Part shown: piece by piece, positions 27,720 through 35,623 of the stretch
How the letters are laid out: each line of letters opens with the position of its first letter
Position numbering within the stretch: the stretch's first letter is position 1
Source of the DNA: Acidobacteriota bacterium
Lineage (GTDB): Bacteria > Acidobacteriota > Blastocatellia > Pyrinomonadales > Pyrinomonadaceae
DNA: 64,000 nt
Direction of reading: 5' to 3'
Assembly (NCBI GenBank): GCA_016716435.1
Contig: JADJWI010000008.1
Coordinates: forward strand, 935,501-999,500
The notes under the pieces: generated by a model
What the model saw: the letters and a program-made list of their open reading frames with translations, nothing else
Database searches by the model: none
What the model was told of the DNA's origin: nothing
Made by a program: the position numbers and the translations under genes

Positions 27720-28712
27720 TTATTGGTCCCGGACCTTAAGCATCATCGATAAGCCGGTCCCGCCAAATCCGACCGCGTAAATACGTTTTCGCGTCGCATG
27801 AATACGCTCCAGCCGGTGCTTGCTTCCGGTGGCGGAAAGGCTCCATGTGGCTCCGTTATCCTCGGAGACTATCGCAACGCCCTTTTCGCCGATCGCCGTG
27901 GCCTGCCCGTTGCCGAAAAAAACGACGTCGGTCAGGTCGCTCGCGACCGGCGAGCGTACCACTTCCCAGTTGGTTCCGCGGTCCTTGCTGCGGAGAATTA
28001 GCCCATTGCGCCCTACCGCGATCAAGGTTTCTTTGTCGTCCGATCGTGCGACCGCGTTTAGCCGGAGCCGTTGGCCGGTCTGCGGAGCGGAGGCCGCCGT
28101 CCACGAACTGCCCCGGTCCATGCTTAAAAGTACGGTCCCCAACCCTCCGACGATAATGCTCCGGCCGTCTGCGTCCATCAGCCCGCTGGTCAGCATCGCC
28201 CGGGTCGCGAGCCTAACCCGCCGGAATCCGCTTTCATCGGGTTCCGGCATTAGCAGCGTGCCTGATTCGCCCAGGGCCCCGGGCATCCCGCCTTTTGCAT
28301 CAAGCAAGAAACGCAAGAACCGCTCGCGGCCGGGCTCTATCTTAACCGTGTCCCATGTCGTTCCGCCGTCGTTGGTCCTTAGGATAACGGTCGGTGTCTC
28401 GGCCGCGGGGCCAAAAATGTCCTTTTCGCAAAGCAGCCAGCCGGTCTGTGCATTGGCAAAGTAAATATCCAGTATCGTTTCGATTCCGCCGATCTTTACC
28501 CGCTCCCAGCTATCGCCCCCATCTTTCGTCCTGAGTAGTGTGGCTGCGGTTCCGCCCGCCCAGCCGTTCAGATCATCGAGAAAATAGACCGATCTCAAGT
28601 GGGCCAATGTCCCCGAGTTCAGCCGCGTCCATTCTGCCTGAGCCGCGGCGACCCCTACGAGCAAAATTGCAATACCGCCCGCGACGAAAATGTTTCGCAA
28701 AAAATGGACCAC
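27720..28712 (-). CDS. Secreted YCF48-like beta-propeller protein
   Basis: 330 residues. GTG start, 8 nt after the wza stop. Residues 1-26 form a signal peptide ending AAAQA. The body has repeated WTRLNSG, RSVYFLDDLNGWAGG, ILRTNDGGTTWDTVK, VLLSMDRGSSWTAA and ILRSKDRGTNWEVV units, the TxDGGxxW pattern of the YCF48/BNR-like propeller. Members in bacteria are found in photosystem assembly and in surface complexes; no enzymatic function is implied. Placement between the Wza and Wzy genes suggests involvement in export or assembly of the polymer, as inference only. Confidence 0.78.
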   Translation of the reverse strand: MVHFLRNIFVAGGIAILLVGVAAAQAEWTRLNSGTLAHLRSVYFLDDLNGWAGGTAATLLRTKDGGDSWERVKIGGIETILDIYFANAQTGWLLCEKDIFGPAAETPTVILRTNDGGTTWDTVKIEPGRERFLRFLLDAKGGMPGALGESGTLLMPEPDESGFRRVRLATRAMLTSGLMDADGRSIIVGGLGTVLLSMDRGSSWTAASAPQTGQRLRLNAVARSDDKETLIAVGRNGLILRSKDRGTNWEVVRSPVASDLTDVVFFGNGQATAIGEKGVAIVSEDNGATWSLSATGSKHRLERIHATRKRIYAVGFGGTGLSMMLKVRDQ

Positions 28713-28720
28713 GCTTTTAC

Positions 28721-29470
28721 TTACAACGGACTGCCCAAAAGGACGCGGATCGCACTGACCCGGCCAACGATCTCGAATATCTTTGTCAGGCTCCAGCGCT
28801 TCTCGGGTACGATTATTTGGTCGCCCGGCAGCAAATATGGCACCGGCTCCCGGCCCTTAAGAACTTGTTCAAGGTCTACCACCGACTGCGAGAGCTGGCC
28901 GTTTCGGTCCATCCGGACCAGGACTACCCGATTGCGGTCGCCTTTTTCCGCAATTCCCCCGGCTTCGGCGATCGCTTCGTAAAGTGAATATCGACGGTTC
29001 ATCGGCTTGATGCCGGGCGTCCCGACCCGCCCGAGGACGCTGAACCGGGCCGAGCCTACCTTGTCGAGCGTGACCGTCACCTGCGGGTCGATAATGTATT
29101 CGTTTAGCTCGCGTTGGATGATCTCGGCAACCTGTTCGGTCGTCTTCCCGCCGACAAAGATCCCGCCGCGTATCAATGGATACGCGATCCTTGATGTCGG
29201 CGGAACGACGATCCCCGATTTCGAGTAGTTCGCATGCCCGAATACATCCACTGAGATCACATCCTCCGGCCCGAGGACGTACTCAGCAAGGAAATTGTTG
29301 TAAAAGGGAAGCAGCGATTCTTCGTCATCCTGGCCCGCGGCGCTAGTGTTCGCGGGCGGTGTCCCCGCCGTTTGCGGAACTGTTGCATCTCCGGCAGTTT
29401 GGGCGCGGGCCTCGGCCCCAAAAAGTATTCCTGAGAATAATACCACCAATAAAACGCTTCTAATTCTCAT
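28721..29470 (-). CDS. wza: Outer-membrane polysaccharide export protein (Wza-like, SLBB)
   Basis: 249 residues. A signal peptide ends near ARAQ; no lipobox cysteine is evident. The poly-export domain has YVLGPEDVISVDVFGHA and IAYPLIRGGIFVGGKT, then ELNEYIIDPQVTVTLDKVGSA. An SLBB domain follows with FSVLGRVGTPGIKPMNRRY and LYEAIAEAGGIA, ending YLLPGDQIIVPEK. It is shorter than the E. coli Wza and lacks its C-terminal amphipathic helix region. Forms the periplasm/outer-membrane exit channel together with the Wzz and kinase proteins encoded downstream in the sequence. Confidence 0.9.
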   Translation of the reverse strand: MRIRSVLLVVLFSGILFGAEARAQTAGDATVPQTAGTPPANTSAAGQDDEESLLPFYNNFLAEYVLGPEDVISVDVFGHANYSKSGIVVPPTSRIAYPLIRGGIFVGGKTTEQVAEIIQRELNEYIIDPQVTVTLDKVGSARFSVLGRVGTPGIKPMNRRYSLYEAIAEAGGIAEKGDRNRVVLVRMDRNGQLSQSVVDLEQVLKGREPVPYLLPGDQIIVPEKRWSLTKIFEIVGRVSAIRVLLGSPL

Positions 29471-29542
29471 TGTTCTTCACCTGTTTGCGTCCATTCCCCG
29501 GCTATGCGGTGCCCCGTATCCCTGCATGTGGATCTTGTTCGC

Positions 29543-30928
29543 CTATCGGCTGCCGCGTCCGAAGAGTATTGTCTTGAATGTTTCAAACAATATCACAAGA
29601 TCGAGCGACAGCGACTGATTCTTTATATAGTAAAGATCGTATTCCAGCTTCTTTTTCGACTCCTCTACCGATGCACCATATGGATAATTCACCTGTGCCC
29701 ATCCGGTCAGTCCGGGCGGGACAAGGTGCCGGTATTCATAAAATGGGATTGCTTCGGCAAGTTTCGCGACGAACTCCGGACGTTCGGGCCGGGGCCCTAC
29801 GAAACTCATATCCCCTTTCACGATGTTCCAGAATTGCGGGATCTCGTCAAACCTCAGCTTTCTAATGATTCGGCCGACCCTTGTAATGCGATCATCCCCT
29901 TCGCTCGCCCAGACTGCACCGTTCTCTTCTGCGTCCGTCCGCATTGAACGAAACTTAAGTAGGACGAACCGCTTGCCATGCTTGCCGACCCGTGTTTGCT
30001 TGTAGAGCAACGGTCCGCTCGAATCAAGTTTCACGGCGATAGCGGTCAGGAGGGCGATCGGAAACGAAACGATCATTCCAACCAACGCAAGAAGTCTTTG
30101 CGAAACATCTCGGAAGCTCTGCATGAACCGGGTCTCTCTCGGCCGGGCCGAGAATATCAGCCACGAGGGCAGCAAGCTGTCCAAATGGACCTTGCCGGTA
30201 ATACGCTCCATATAGGTCGTTGATTCTTCTATGCTCAGGTTTCCTGAGAGTCGCAGCTTCAGCAGCATATCTAGCGGGAACTTGCCGCGGCGGTCCGAAA
30301 CGCCGACGACGACCCTCGTGATGCCCTCTTCGGCGATGACCCGTTCCAGTTCGTCAAGCCGGCCCTTGAATTCTAGGGCGGAACTCGGGCGGTTCCCGTT
30401 GAGCTTCTCGCCGCAAACATACCCGACGATCCGGTAGCCAAGGTCACGTCGTTTCAAGGTCGCGTAATTCATCTCATCCAGCGATGACCCGCTTCCGACC
30501 AAAATGACCCGTTCCCCGATCTCCGGATGGCCAAGGTAGTAGTGGATCACCACCCTTGAAGCCAAAAGGAACATCAGGATGATCGGGGCTGAAAGGGCCG
30601 CGACGCCGCGCCCGACCATTAGTTGGGGAAAGAAAAAGTATATCAGCGCCAGAAACAGCCACGTCGTCCCAAGCGACTGGATCAGCCTCACCAGCATTTC
30701 ACGCCGGCTGCTTATGACCGAAAAGTCGTATAGATCAAAAACGTAGAGCGACCCGATACTGGCGGCCATAGCGAAAGCGATCTTGAGCTCGGTAAATTCA
30801 TCTCCGAGCCAGGCCTCGGCATCACTCAAACCCAATCGCCCAACGGCCGCGAGCACGAATCCCAGGAATACGAATACAATATCCGCAAAGAGTAATAAAA
30901 CGGCTCTTGATGTTAGGCGGCTATTCAT
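29543..30928 (-). CDS. Initiating sugar transferase (polyprenyl-phosphate phosphoglycosyltransferase), PEP-CTERM-associated type
   Basis: 461 residues. Four to five N-terminal spans, then a CoA-binding-like domain (RVILVGSGSSLDEMNYA), another span, and the catalytic domain: LYKQTRVGKHGKRFVLLKFR, SMRTDAEENGAVWAS, RIIRKLRFDEIPQFWN, KGDMSFVGPRPERPEF and LTGWAQVNYPYGAS. It transfers a sugar-1-phosphate to undecaprenyl phosphate and so starts the repeat unit. The two N-terminal features match the transferases that go with PEP-CTERM loci. The sugar is not known from sequence alone. Confidence 0.9.
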   Translation of the reverse strand: MNSRLTSRAVLLLFADIVFVFLGFVLAAVGRLGLSDAEAWLGDEFTELKIAFAMAASIGSLYVFDLYDFSVISSRREMLVRLIQSLGTTWLFLALIYFFFPQLMVGRGVAALSAPIILMFLLASRVVIHYYLGHPEIGERVILVGSGSSLDEMNYATLKRRDLGYRIVGYVCGEKLNGNRPSSALEFKGRLDELERVIAEEGITRVVVGVSDRRGKFPLDMLLKLRLSGNLSIEESTTYMERITGKVHLDSLLPSWLIFSARPRETRFMQSFRDVSQRLLALVGMIVSFPIALLTAIAVKLDSSGPLLYKQTRVGKHGKRFVLLKFRSMRTDAEENGAVWASEGDDRITRVGRIIRKLRFDEIPQFWNIVKGDMSFVGPRPERPEFVAKLAEAIPFYEYRHLVPPGLTGWAQVNYPYGASVEESKKKLEYDLYYIKNQSLSLDLVILFETFKTILFGRGSR

Positions 30929-30966
30929 TCTGCTTTTAACCGATCTTTCCTGGCGACCGCCACTGG

Positions 30967-31969
30967 CTACTTTTCACGCATCGAACGGTAATTCGAGTAG
31001 TAGTAATAGTCACGACTGACCAATGCTTCTTCCGATCGGTTGACCACTACGGCCAGAAGTTTTTGCTTCGGGAGCGTACGGATGACCCGGTCCAGTTCTT
31101 GATAATTCACCTGATTCGTTCCGACGACCAATATTCCGGCGTCTGCTACCTCGAGGATCGCCGCAGCATCGGCGAAAAGGTTCATCGGTGGGGCGTCAAA
31201 GATCGTGAGATCAAACGCTTCTACCAACTTGTCGTGCAGGTCACGGAATTTTGAGCTCGAGATCAGCTCCGCCACGTCTTCCCGCGACCGGCCGCCGTGG
31301 ATCAGGCCTAAGCCGGACGGTTCGAGGATGTTTAGAGCTTTCTCGAAGGGTTGCCCATCTCTCAATAGCTCCGCCAGGCCGTATGAATCTTGGTGCCCGA
31401 GATATTCTGCTATGCTCGGCTGTCGAAGGTCCGCATCGACCAGGGCCGCACGGATCCCGTCCGTCTGAGCAAGTAGCCACGCCAGATTTATCGCCGTTAC
31501 TGTCTTGCCCTCGCCCGAACCGAAACTTAACACGACAACACTGCGGAGCCCGGTTTCGTTTTTTTTTGTTGATCAATTGTGTCCTGAGTGATCGGTAATC
31601 TTCAGTGTATACCGACTCAGGTTCGCGAATAGCCACCAAACGTTCATTGACGCCCGTCGGTGAAATGGTAAGGGTCGCAAACTCGTCCGGAGCCGCCGCG
31701 GCAACGAGGTGGTTCGCGTTAGACGCTTCGATTGGAGCCCCGATCTGATGAATGCCCGAAGGGGCTGAAAAATCACCGGTAGGTTCGGTGCGGCTTTCTT
31801 CGGTCTTTGCGGTCGGACGCCCGAATTTCAGCTCGCGGACCGCGAACTCCGCGTTTTGATGCGGATCGCGGTTTGTCCGTTGAGACATATTGGACGTCGG
31901 GTCGAGTTTGTCCTCAGGCCGTGCTGGCGGGTTCTCAACCACTTTTTTTAAGGACTTAGAAAACCTCAT
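30967..31969 (-). CDS. Tyrosine autokinase (BY-kinase, CpsD/Wzc-type), split by a frameshift at an A9 run
   Basis: The N-terminal part (from ATG 31969) is a disordered leader, then ESVYTEDYRSLRTQLINKKK, after which the frame breaks. The rest continues in the other frame from ETGLRSVVVLSFGSGEGKTV: Walker A GSGEGKT, Walker A' AALVDADLRQP, Walker B LTIFDAPP, and a C-terminal tyrosine cluster YYYYSNY. Together about 333 residues, the normal length. Deleting one A from the A9 run (31559-31567) joins them exactly. Role: controls polymer length with Wzz by autophosphorylation. Alternatives: transcriptional slippage, an indel error in the sequence, or a true null mutation. Confidence 0.88.
31559..31567 (-). 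other. A9 homopolymer at the kinase frameshift
   Basis: Nine consecutive A residues in the coding strand, after the codons for LIN. With eight A's the N-terminal and catalytic halves of the kinase are in one frame. Runs of this length are known sites of RNA-polymerase slippage in bacteria and also a common place for indel errors. Confidence 0.85.
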
Positions 31970-32103
31970 TGATAATAAAGACTACGGAAATCACCAGTCC
32001 AACCCAAGTAAACTGCAAATATGGGCAAAACCGTTGCCCCGAGAAAATGTCGAATCAGTGAAAGTTTCCCGATTCTGGAAAATGCCTCACTTCAGCGGCC
32101 CGC

Positions 32104-33048
32104 CTAGAGCGGCTCAAAGCTTGTGACTTCTTCCTCCTCGTGGACCTTTGAGATCAGGTCACTGAATCCCCGTTCACTCAAAACCCTTGTATTCGCCTGT
32201 TCTGCCGCCTTTCGTTCATGCGAAAGAAGATTTTCCCGGTCCGGAAGAAGGTCGAGGCTGGAGGCGACCTCCTCCACCATGGATCGATCTACGGACTTTT
32301 TATTGGCTGCAAATGCTGCAATGAGGGAATTGTCGCAAAGGTTATTTACTTGTCTTGCAATTCCCTCAGAACATTGGAATATCAGTTCAATTGCCTCGCC
32401 ACTAAAGATCGCATCGTTTTTTGCACCCGCAAGTTTCATTCGTTCGACAATGAAACGCTCGACTTCACCAACATCACCAAGTATTGGCATCTCACACCGC
32501 AGCGCGATCCTCTGTTTCAATTGTCGCAGGTCACGCCGGCGAAGCCGCTCTTTAAGTTCCGGCTGGCCAGTCAAAATGATCTGAAGGAACTTTGAACTGT
32601 CAGACTCAAAATTCAAAAGCAGACGGATCTCTTCCATTAATTCGTCTGACAGCTCATGGGCTTCGTCCACGATCAACATTGTCCTAAGGCCGCGCTTGTG
32701 TCTTTCCTCGAGCATTTTGCCCATTTCCAAGAGAAGCCCGGTCTTTGAATCGTGATCGCCAAGGCCAAGCATTTCTGAAATGTGTTGATAAAACTCGTCG
32801 ATAGTTAAGTGCGGGTTGAAGATATAGGCGGCGAGAACGCTCGAATCGAGACGGCGGATTATCCAGCGCAACGCCGTTGTTTTCCCGGTCCCGACCTCGC
32901 CCGTTAACATCATCAGGCCTTTCGCCATCTCGACGCCGTAGTATAAGCCAGCAAGCAATTCATTGTACTTCGGTGTGAAAACAATGAACCTCGGGTCAGG
33001 CGTCAGGCTGAACGGGTAATCGTCTAATTCAAAAAATTCTTTATACAT
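32104..33048 (-). CDS. ExeA-like AAA ATPase, XrtA/PEP-CTERM system-associated type
   Basis: 314 residues. The start YKEFFELDDYPFSLTPDPRF is the hallmark of the family. Walker A: MMLTGEVGTGKTTALRWIIR; Walker B: TMLIVDEAHELSDELMEEIR; sensor region ILTGQPELKERLRR; then a C-terminal winged-helix-like part (ARQVNNLCDNSLIAAF). Homologues in type II secretion (ExeA) energise assembly across the cell wall; in exopolysaccharide loci the precise role is unknown. The gene is 15 bp downstream of the Wzz gene, in the same operon. Confidence 0.9.
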   Translation of the reverse strand: MYKEFFELDDYPFSLTPDPRFIVFTPKYNELLAGLYYGVEMAKGLMMLTGEVGTGKTTALRWIIRRLDSSVLAAYIFNPHLTIDEFYQHISEMLGLGDHDSKTGLLLEMGKMLEERHKRGLRTMLIVDEAHELSDELMEEIRLLLNFESDSSKFLQIILTGQPELKERLRRRDLRQLKQRIALRCEMPILGDVGEVERFIVERMKLAGAKNDAIFSGEAIELIFQCSEGIARQVNNLCDNSLIAAFAANKKSVDRSMVEEVASSLDLLPDRENLLSHERKAAEQANTRVLSERGFSDLISKVHEEEEVTSFEPL

Positions 33049-33063
33049 CTTATGAAAGGCGCC

Positions 33064-34722
33064 TTAGCCGATCAACTCGAATAGCCGCGTTGCCGAGATC
33101 GCCAAAGCAAGCACCGGCACCGCGGCCGCCGCAATGGCAATTCCACCGGCCCGCAAGAGCAAGGTTCGCCTCCTAGCCTGTACTACCTCGCCCTCGGTCA
33201 AGAGCGGCGGAATTGCGGCCCAAACAGGGAGGCCTGTATAGTACTCGGCGTCCACAACTGAGTTTATCCTGAAAAGCCGGGGAAATTCATAAAATGCCGT
33301 TAGAGCCAGACCGAAGAACAAGCCCGCCCCGATGCCACCAAATAAGAGAAATGTCTTCTTTGACGCGTTTTCGGGGGTTTCGGGGAGGTTAGCGGCGTCA
33401 ACTATCTGGATAGTTTCGCCCTGGTCGTTAGATTCGCGTTCGACCTGCTGTTGAGCGGTGTTGAACTTTCGCAGCAGTTCGTCGTAATTCGCTTTCGCAG
33501 AGGCATACTGGTTGTTGACGCCCTCAAGTGCAACCTTAACGTTTGGTATCAAGTTGATCCGGCTTTCAAGCTGCACGATCTGTGCAGAATTTTGCCTTAT
33601 CTCGAGGTCTTTTGCCTGCATTTGGACGTCGATCTGCCGAATCTGCCCCTCAGCCTTTTCGCGCTCGATCTCTAGACTGCTTTTCTGTAGTTCTGCCCGC
33701 CGGTTTGCGGCGTCGTTCACTTGCTTGACACGGTTATCGGTTGTCCGGGCAAGCTTGTCGATCTCGTCATTTACCTTCGAAAGTTCGATCTGTGCCTGAA
33801 TCACATCCGGATGACGCTCGCGAAACTGCTTTTTCAGGTTCTCTAGCTTTGCCGCCACCTCGGTTCGTCGCGTGATCAACTCGGCATAGGCAGGGGTATC
33901 CTCAATGCGGGTCGCCTGAACAACGGCGTCCTGAGTTTCTTTCTGCCCAAAGTTTTCAACAAGACGAATCTGGCTATTAAGGGCTCGAACATTCTCAAAA
34001 ACGCGTCCCCGCTCCATCATCAAGGTTTCCTTTTCCTTGTAGATCGTCTGTTCGCGTTGGCGTAGGCCTTGTAATTGTGCGATCAACCCTTGCGAAGACT
34101 CCGGCAGGGTCTCAATGTTGCTGGCCATGATCTGGAGTCGCTGCTGCTCAAGAGCGTCGAGGGACGCCTTGGCCTGTTCAAGCTGAGTGTCGATGAACTC
34201 CTTTGTCGTTTCGGCACTCTCCTGAGAGGCGGAGAGCTGGGATGCGATGTAACGGTTCGCGAGTTCGGCCGTCACCTTTTGGGCGGTGACCGGATCCGTG
34301 TATTCGTAGCTTATCCGAAACCCTACGACCTGCTGGCCTTCACCGCGTTCCGGTTCGACCAGGATGTCTCCCTTCATCTTCTCAGCGACGTCGCCAACCG
34401 GCATCCCGGCTGCAATGTCGCGAGGGTACAGGCCATATTGCTCGACCAATTCAGAAAGAGAAGAACGGCTAAGAACAGCGGAACCTATCGACTGCAGCCG
34501 ATTCGAGAGATTCTCGTCGGTAAGAGATGGGGCGACCTTTTCGGATATCGAAGGAGGCGTGAGGGTAAGAAATGAGGTCGATTTGTATTTTTCGGGGAAG
34601 TCCTGGAGGCTGATAGCTACCGCGAGAGCCACCGCAACGGTCGGCAAAATGAGCAGCCAAGCCCTGCGCTTCAGTATTCCTAAAATGTCACCGGGTGTCC
34701 TTTTTCTGAATGCAAGATTCAT
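33064..34722 (-). CDS. Wzz-type chain-length determinant (PEP-CTERM-associated type)
   Basis: 552 residues, two membrane spans: residues about 20-40 (AWLLILPTVAVALAVAISL) and a second after FLLFGGIGAGLFFGLALTAF. Between them a periplasmic Wzz domain (YKSTSFLTLTPP) and a long coiled coil rich in Q, E, K and L (about residues 165-420). Unlike Wzc there is no kinase domain; the partner kinase is the separate gene at 30967-31969. Role: sets polymer length and joins the export complex. An AAGGACG-type ribosome site lies upstream. Confidence 0.88.
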   Translation of the reverse strand: MNLAFRKRTPGDILGILKRRAWLLILPTVAVALAVAISLQDFPEKYKSTSFLTLTPPSISEKVAPSLTDENLSNRLQSIGSAVLSRSSLSELVEQYGLYPRDIAAGMPVGDVAEKMKGDILVEPERGEGQQVVGFRISYEYTDPVTAQKVTAELANRYIASQLSASQESAETTKEFIDTQLEQAKASLDALEQQRLQIMASNIETLPESSQGLIAQLQGLRQREQTIYKEKETLMMERGRVFENVRALNSQIRLVENFGQKETQDAVVQATRIEDTPAYAELITRRTEVAAKLENLKKQFRERHPDVIQAQIELSKVNDEIDKLARTTDNRVKQVNDAANRRAELQKSSLEIEREKAEGQIRQIDVQMQAKDLEIRQNSAQIVQLESRINLIPNVKVALEGVNNQYASAKANYDELLRKFNTAQQQVERESNDQGETIQIVDAANLPETPENASKKTFLLFGGIGAGLFFGLALTAFYEFPRLFRINSVVDAEYYTGLPVWAAIPPLLTEGEVVQARRRTLLLRAGGIAIAAAAVPVLALAISATRLFELIG

Positions 34723-34792
34723 TGTTCGTCCTTCTCTGCGTAGACAATTACCACGCTCAACCTTAATGCTCTACTCGAACCCCTGCTTGCAA

Positions 34793-34807
34793 GCTATTAG
34801 TAATAGC
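34793..34807. repeat. Perfect 7-bp inverted repeat upstream of the Wzz gene, operator-like
   Basis: GCTATTAGTAATAGC, arms of 7 bp around one G, 71 bp upstream of the Wzz start, in the 180-bp gap between the small PEP-CTERM-like gene and the main operon. No T-tract follows on either strand. A regulator binding site for the exopolysaccharide operon is a reasonable guess; role unproven. Confidence 0.35.
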
Positions 34808-34902
34808 ATATTCCCAGGACTCTTGTTGAACATAGATGATCTACGCGACTAACAGTGCTAATTGCTAAACGAATCCAAAATTTGGAGAGAAGGCTCTGCT
34901 TG

Positions 34903-35175
34903 TTAGCCGGCGTTTCCGAAACTTCTTCTTATTGCATGAGCGAACCCGACCAATCCTAAACCAAAGAGCATTAAGGAAGCGGACTCGAAAGAGGCAGGCG
35001 ACCCGGGACAAGTTCCAAGGAAACTAACCCAAGCGGTAGTATCCGGGGAGCAGCCGACAGCGCCGTCCGCTATAGAGGAGCCCTGACTGATCTGAGCAAA
35101 GGTCAGGGCGAAAGCAGCCAAAGTCAAAAATAAACAGACCGCCATTAAGAAACGGTTGTGGGTCTTACGGGACAT
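34903..35175 (-). CDS. Small secreted protein with a PEP-CTERM-like C-terminal sorting signal (FES variant)
   Basis: 90 residues. ATG at 35175 with AGAGG upstream. Signal peptide residues 1-28 (LMAVCLFLTLAAFALTFA), a short mature part with two cysteines (GCSPDTTAWVSFLGTC), and a tail FESASLMLFGLGLVGFAHA-IRRSF: a short motif with E, a hydrophobic segment of about 16 residues and an RR cluster. Aligned with PEP-CTERM tails it matches in length, the AS-L-GLGL-G pattern and the basic end; the PEP triplet is FES. It could be the exosortase substrate of this system or a degraded one. Position upstream of wzz supports a link to the exopolysaccharide. Confidence 0.68.
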   Translation of the reverse strand: MSRKTHNRFLMAVCLFLTLAAFALTFAQISQGSSIADGAVGCSPDTTAWVSFLGTCPGSPASFESASLMLFGLGLVGFAHAIRRSFGNAG

Positions 35176-35200
35176 TTTAATACCTCTTCAGTGAGGGATG

Positions 35201-35284
35201 AGCCGGGGAAACGGCTTATCCCAATAAATCTCAGATCGACACTGTCGTCCAAAACTCGGGACTAGTTGCAACCGAATCTGAGAT
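35201..35284 (-). promoter_or_regulatory. Possible structured 5' leader of the PEP-CTERM-like gene
   Basis: A 9-bp inverted repeat (35228-35236 with 35276-35284, ATCTCAGAT/ATCTGAGAT) encloses two small stems in the transcript (GTCC...GGAC and CGACA-G-TGTCG). A separate hairpin AGCCG...CGGCT (35201-35216) lies 25-40 nt before the start codon, just ahead of the AGAGG site. The layout looks like a junction closed by one helix, as in regulatory RNAs, but it matches no riboswitch consensus that I know. Confidence 0.35.
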
Positions 35285-35376
35285 CGGCTCTATCTGCAAA
35301 AGCTACAATAGAGACGAATTTCCGCAATTAATTTGCTCAAGCCGGTCGAGGAGCTGTGTCCGAAACCTGTACAAAC

Positions 35377-35402
35377 AAAAAGTTCCCAGAACTCCGGGAA
35401 CC
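35377..35402 (-). terminator. Rho-independent terminator, minus strand
   Basis: On the minus strand the stem GTTCCC/GGGAAC (arms 35396-35401 and 35382-35387, 8-nt loop) is followed by TTTTTGTTTGT. It lies about 220 bp after the NRAMP-like gene and would end the peptidase/permease/oxoprolinase operon. The rest of the gap 35403-35623 is AT-rich, with no gene that I can support. Confidence 0.65.
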
Positions 35403-35623
35403 GCTGGTGAAAGACAACTTCTCTTCCGGTAATGACCCTTTTGGATCTGTAATTTCCTTCATCGTACCGCCGAAGAAGCAGAAAAGCAAGCATTTTTTGC
35501 GAAATTTAACAATAAAGTAGTTTATATAGGTGAGATGGAATATGCCCATCTGTGTCTCTTGAACCATTAGAAGTTGAATCGCGCTGAACTTGATATCGTC
35601 GATTGGCTTTTGCTGCGTTTCCA

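Noticed and set aside
34874..34886. Palindrome TCCAAAATTTGGA downstream of the PEP-CTERM-like gene as a terminator
   Set aside because: AT-rich stem without a loop and without a following T-tract; too weak to call.
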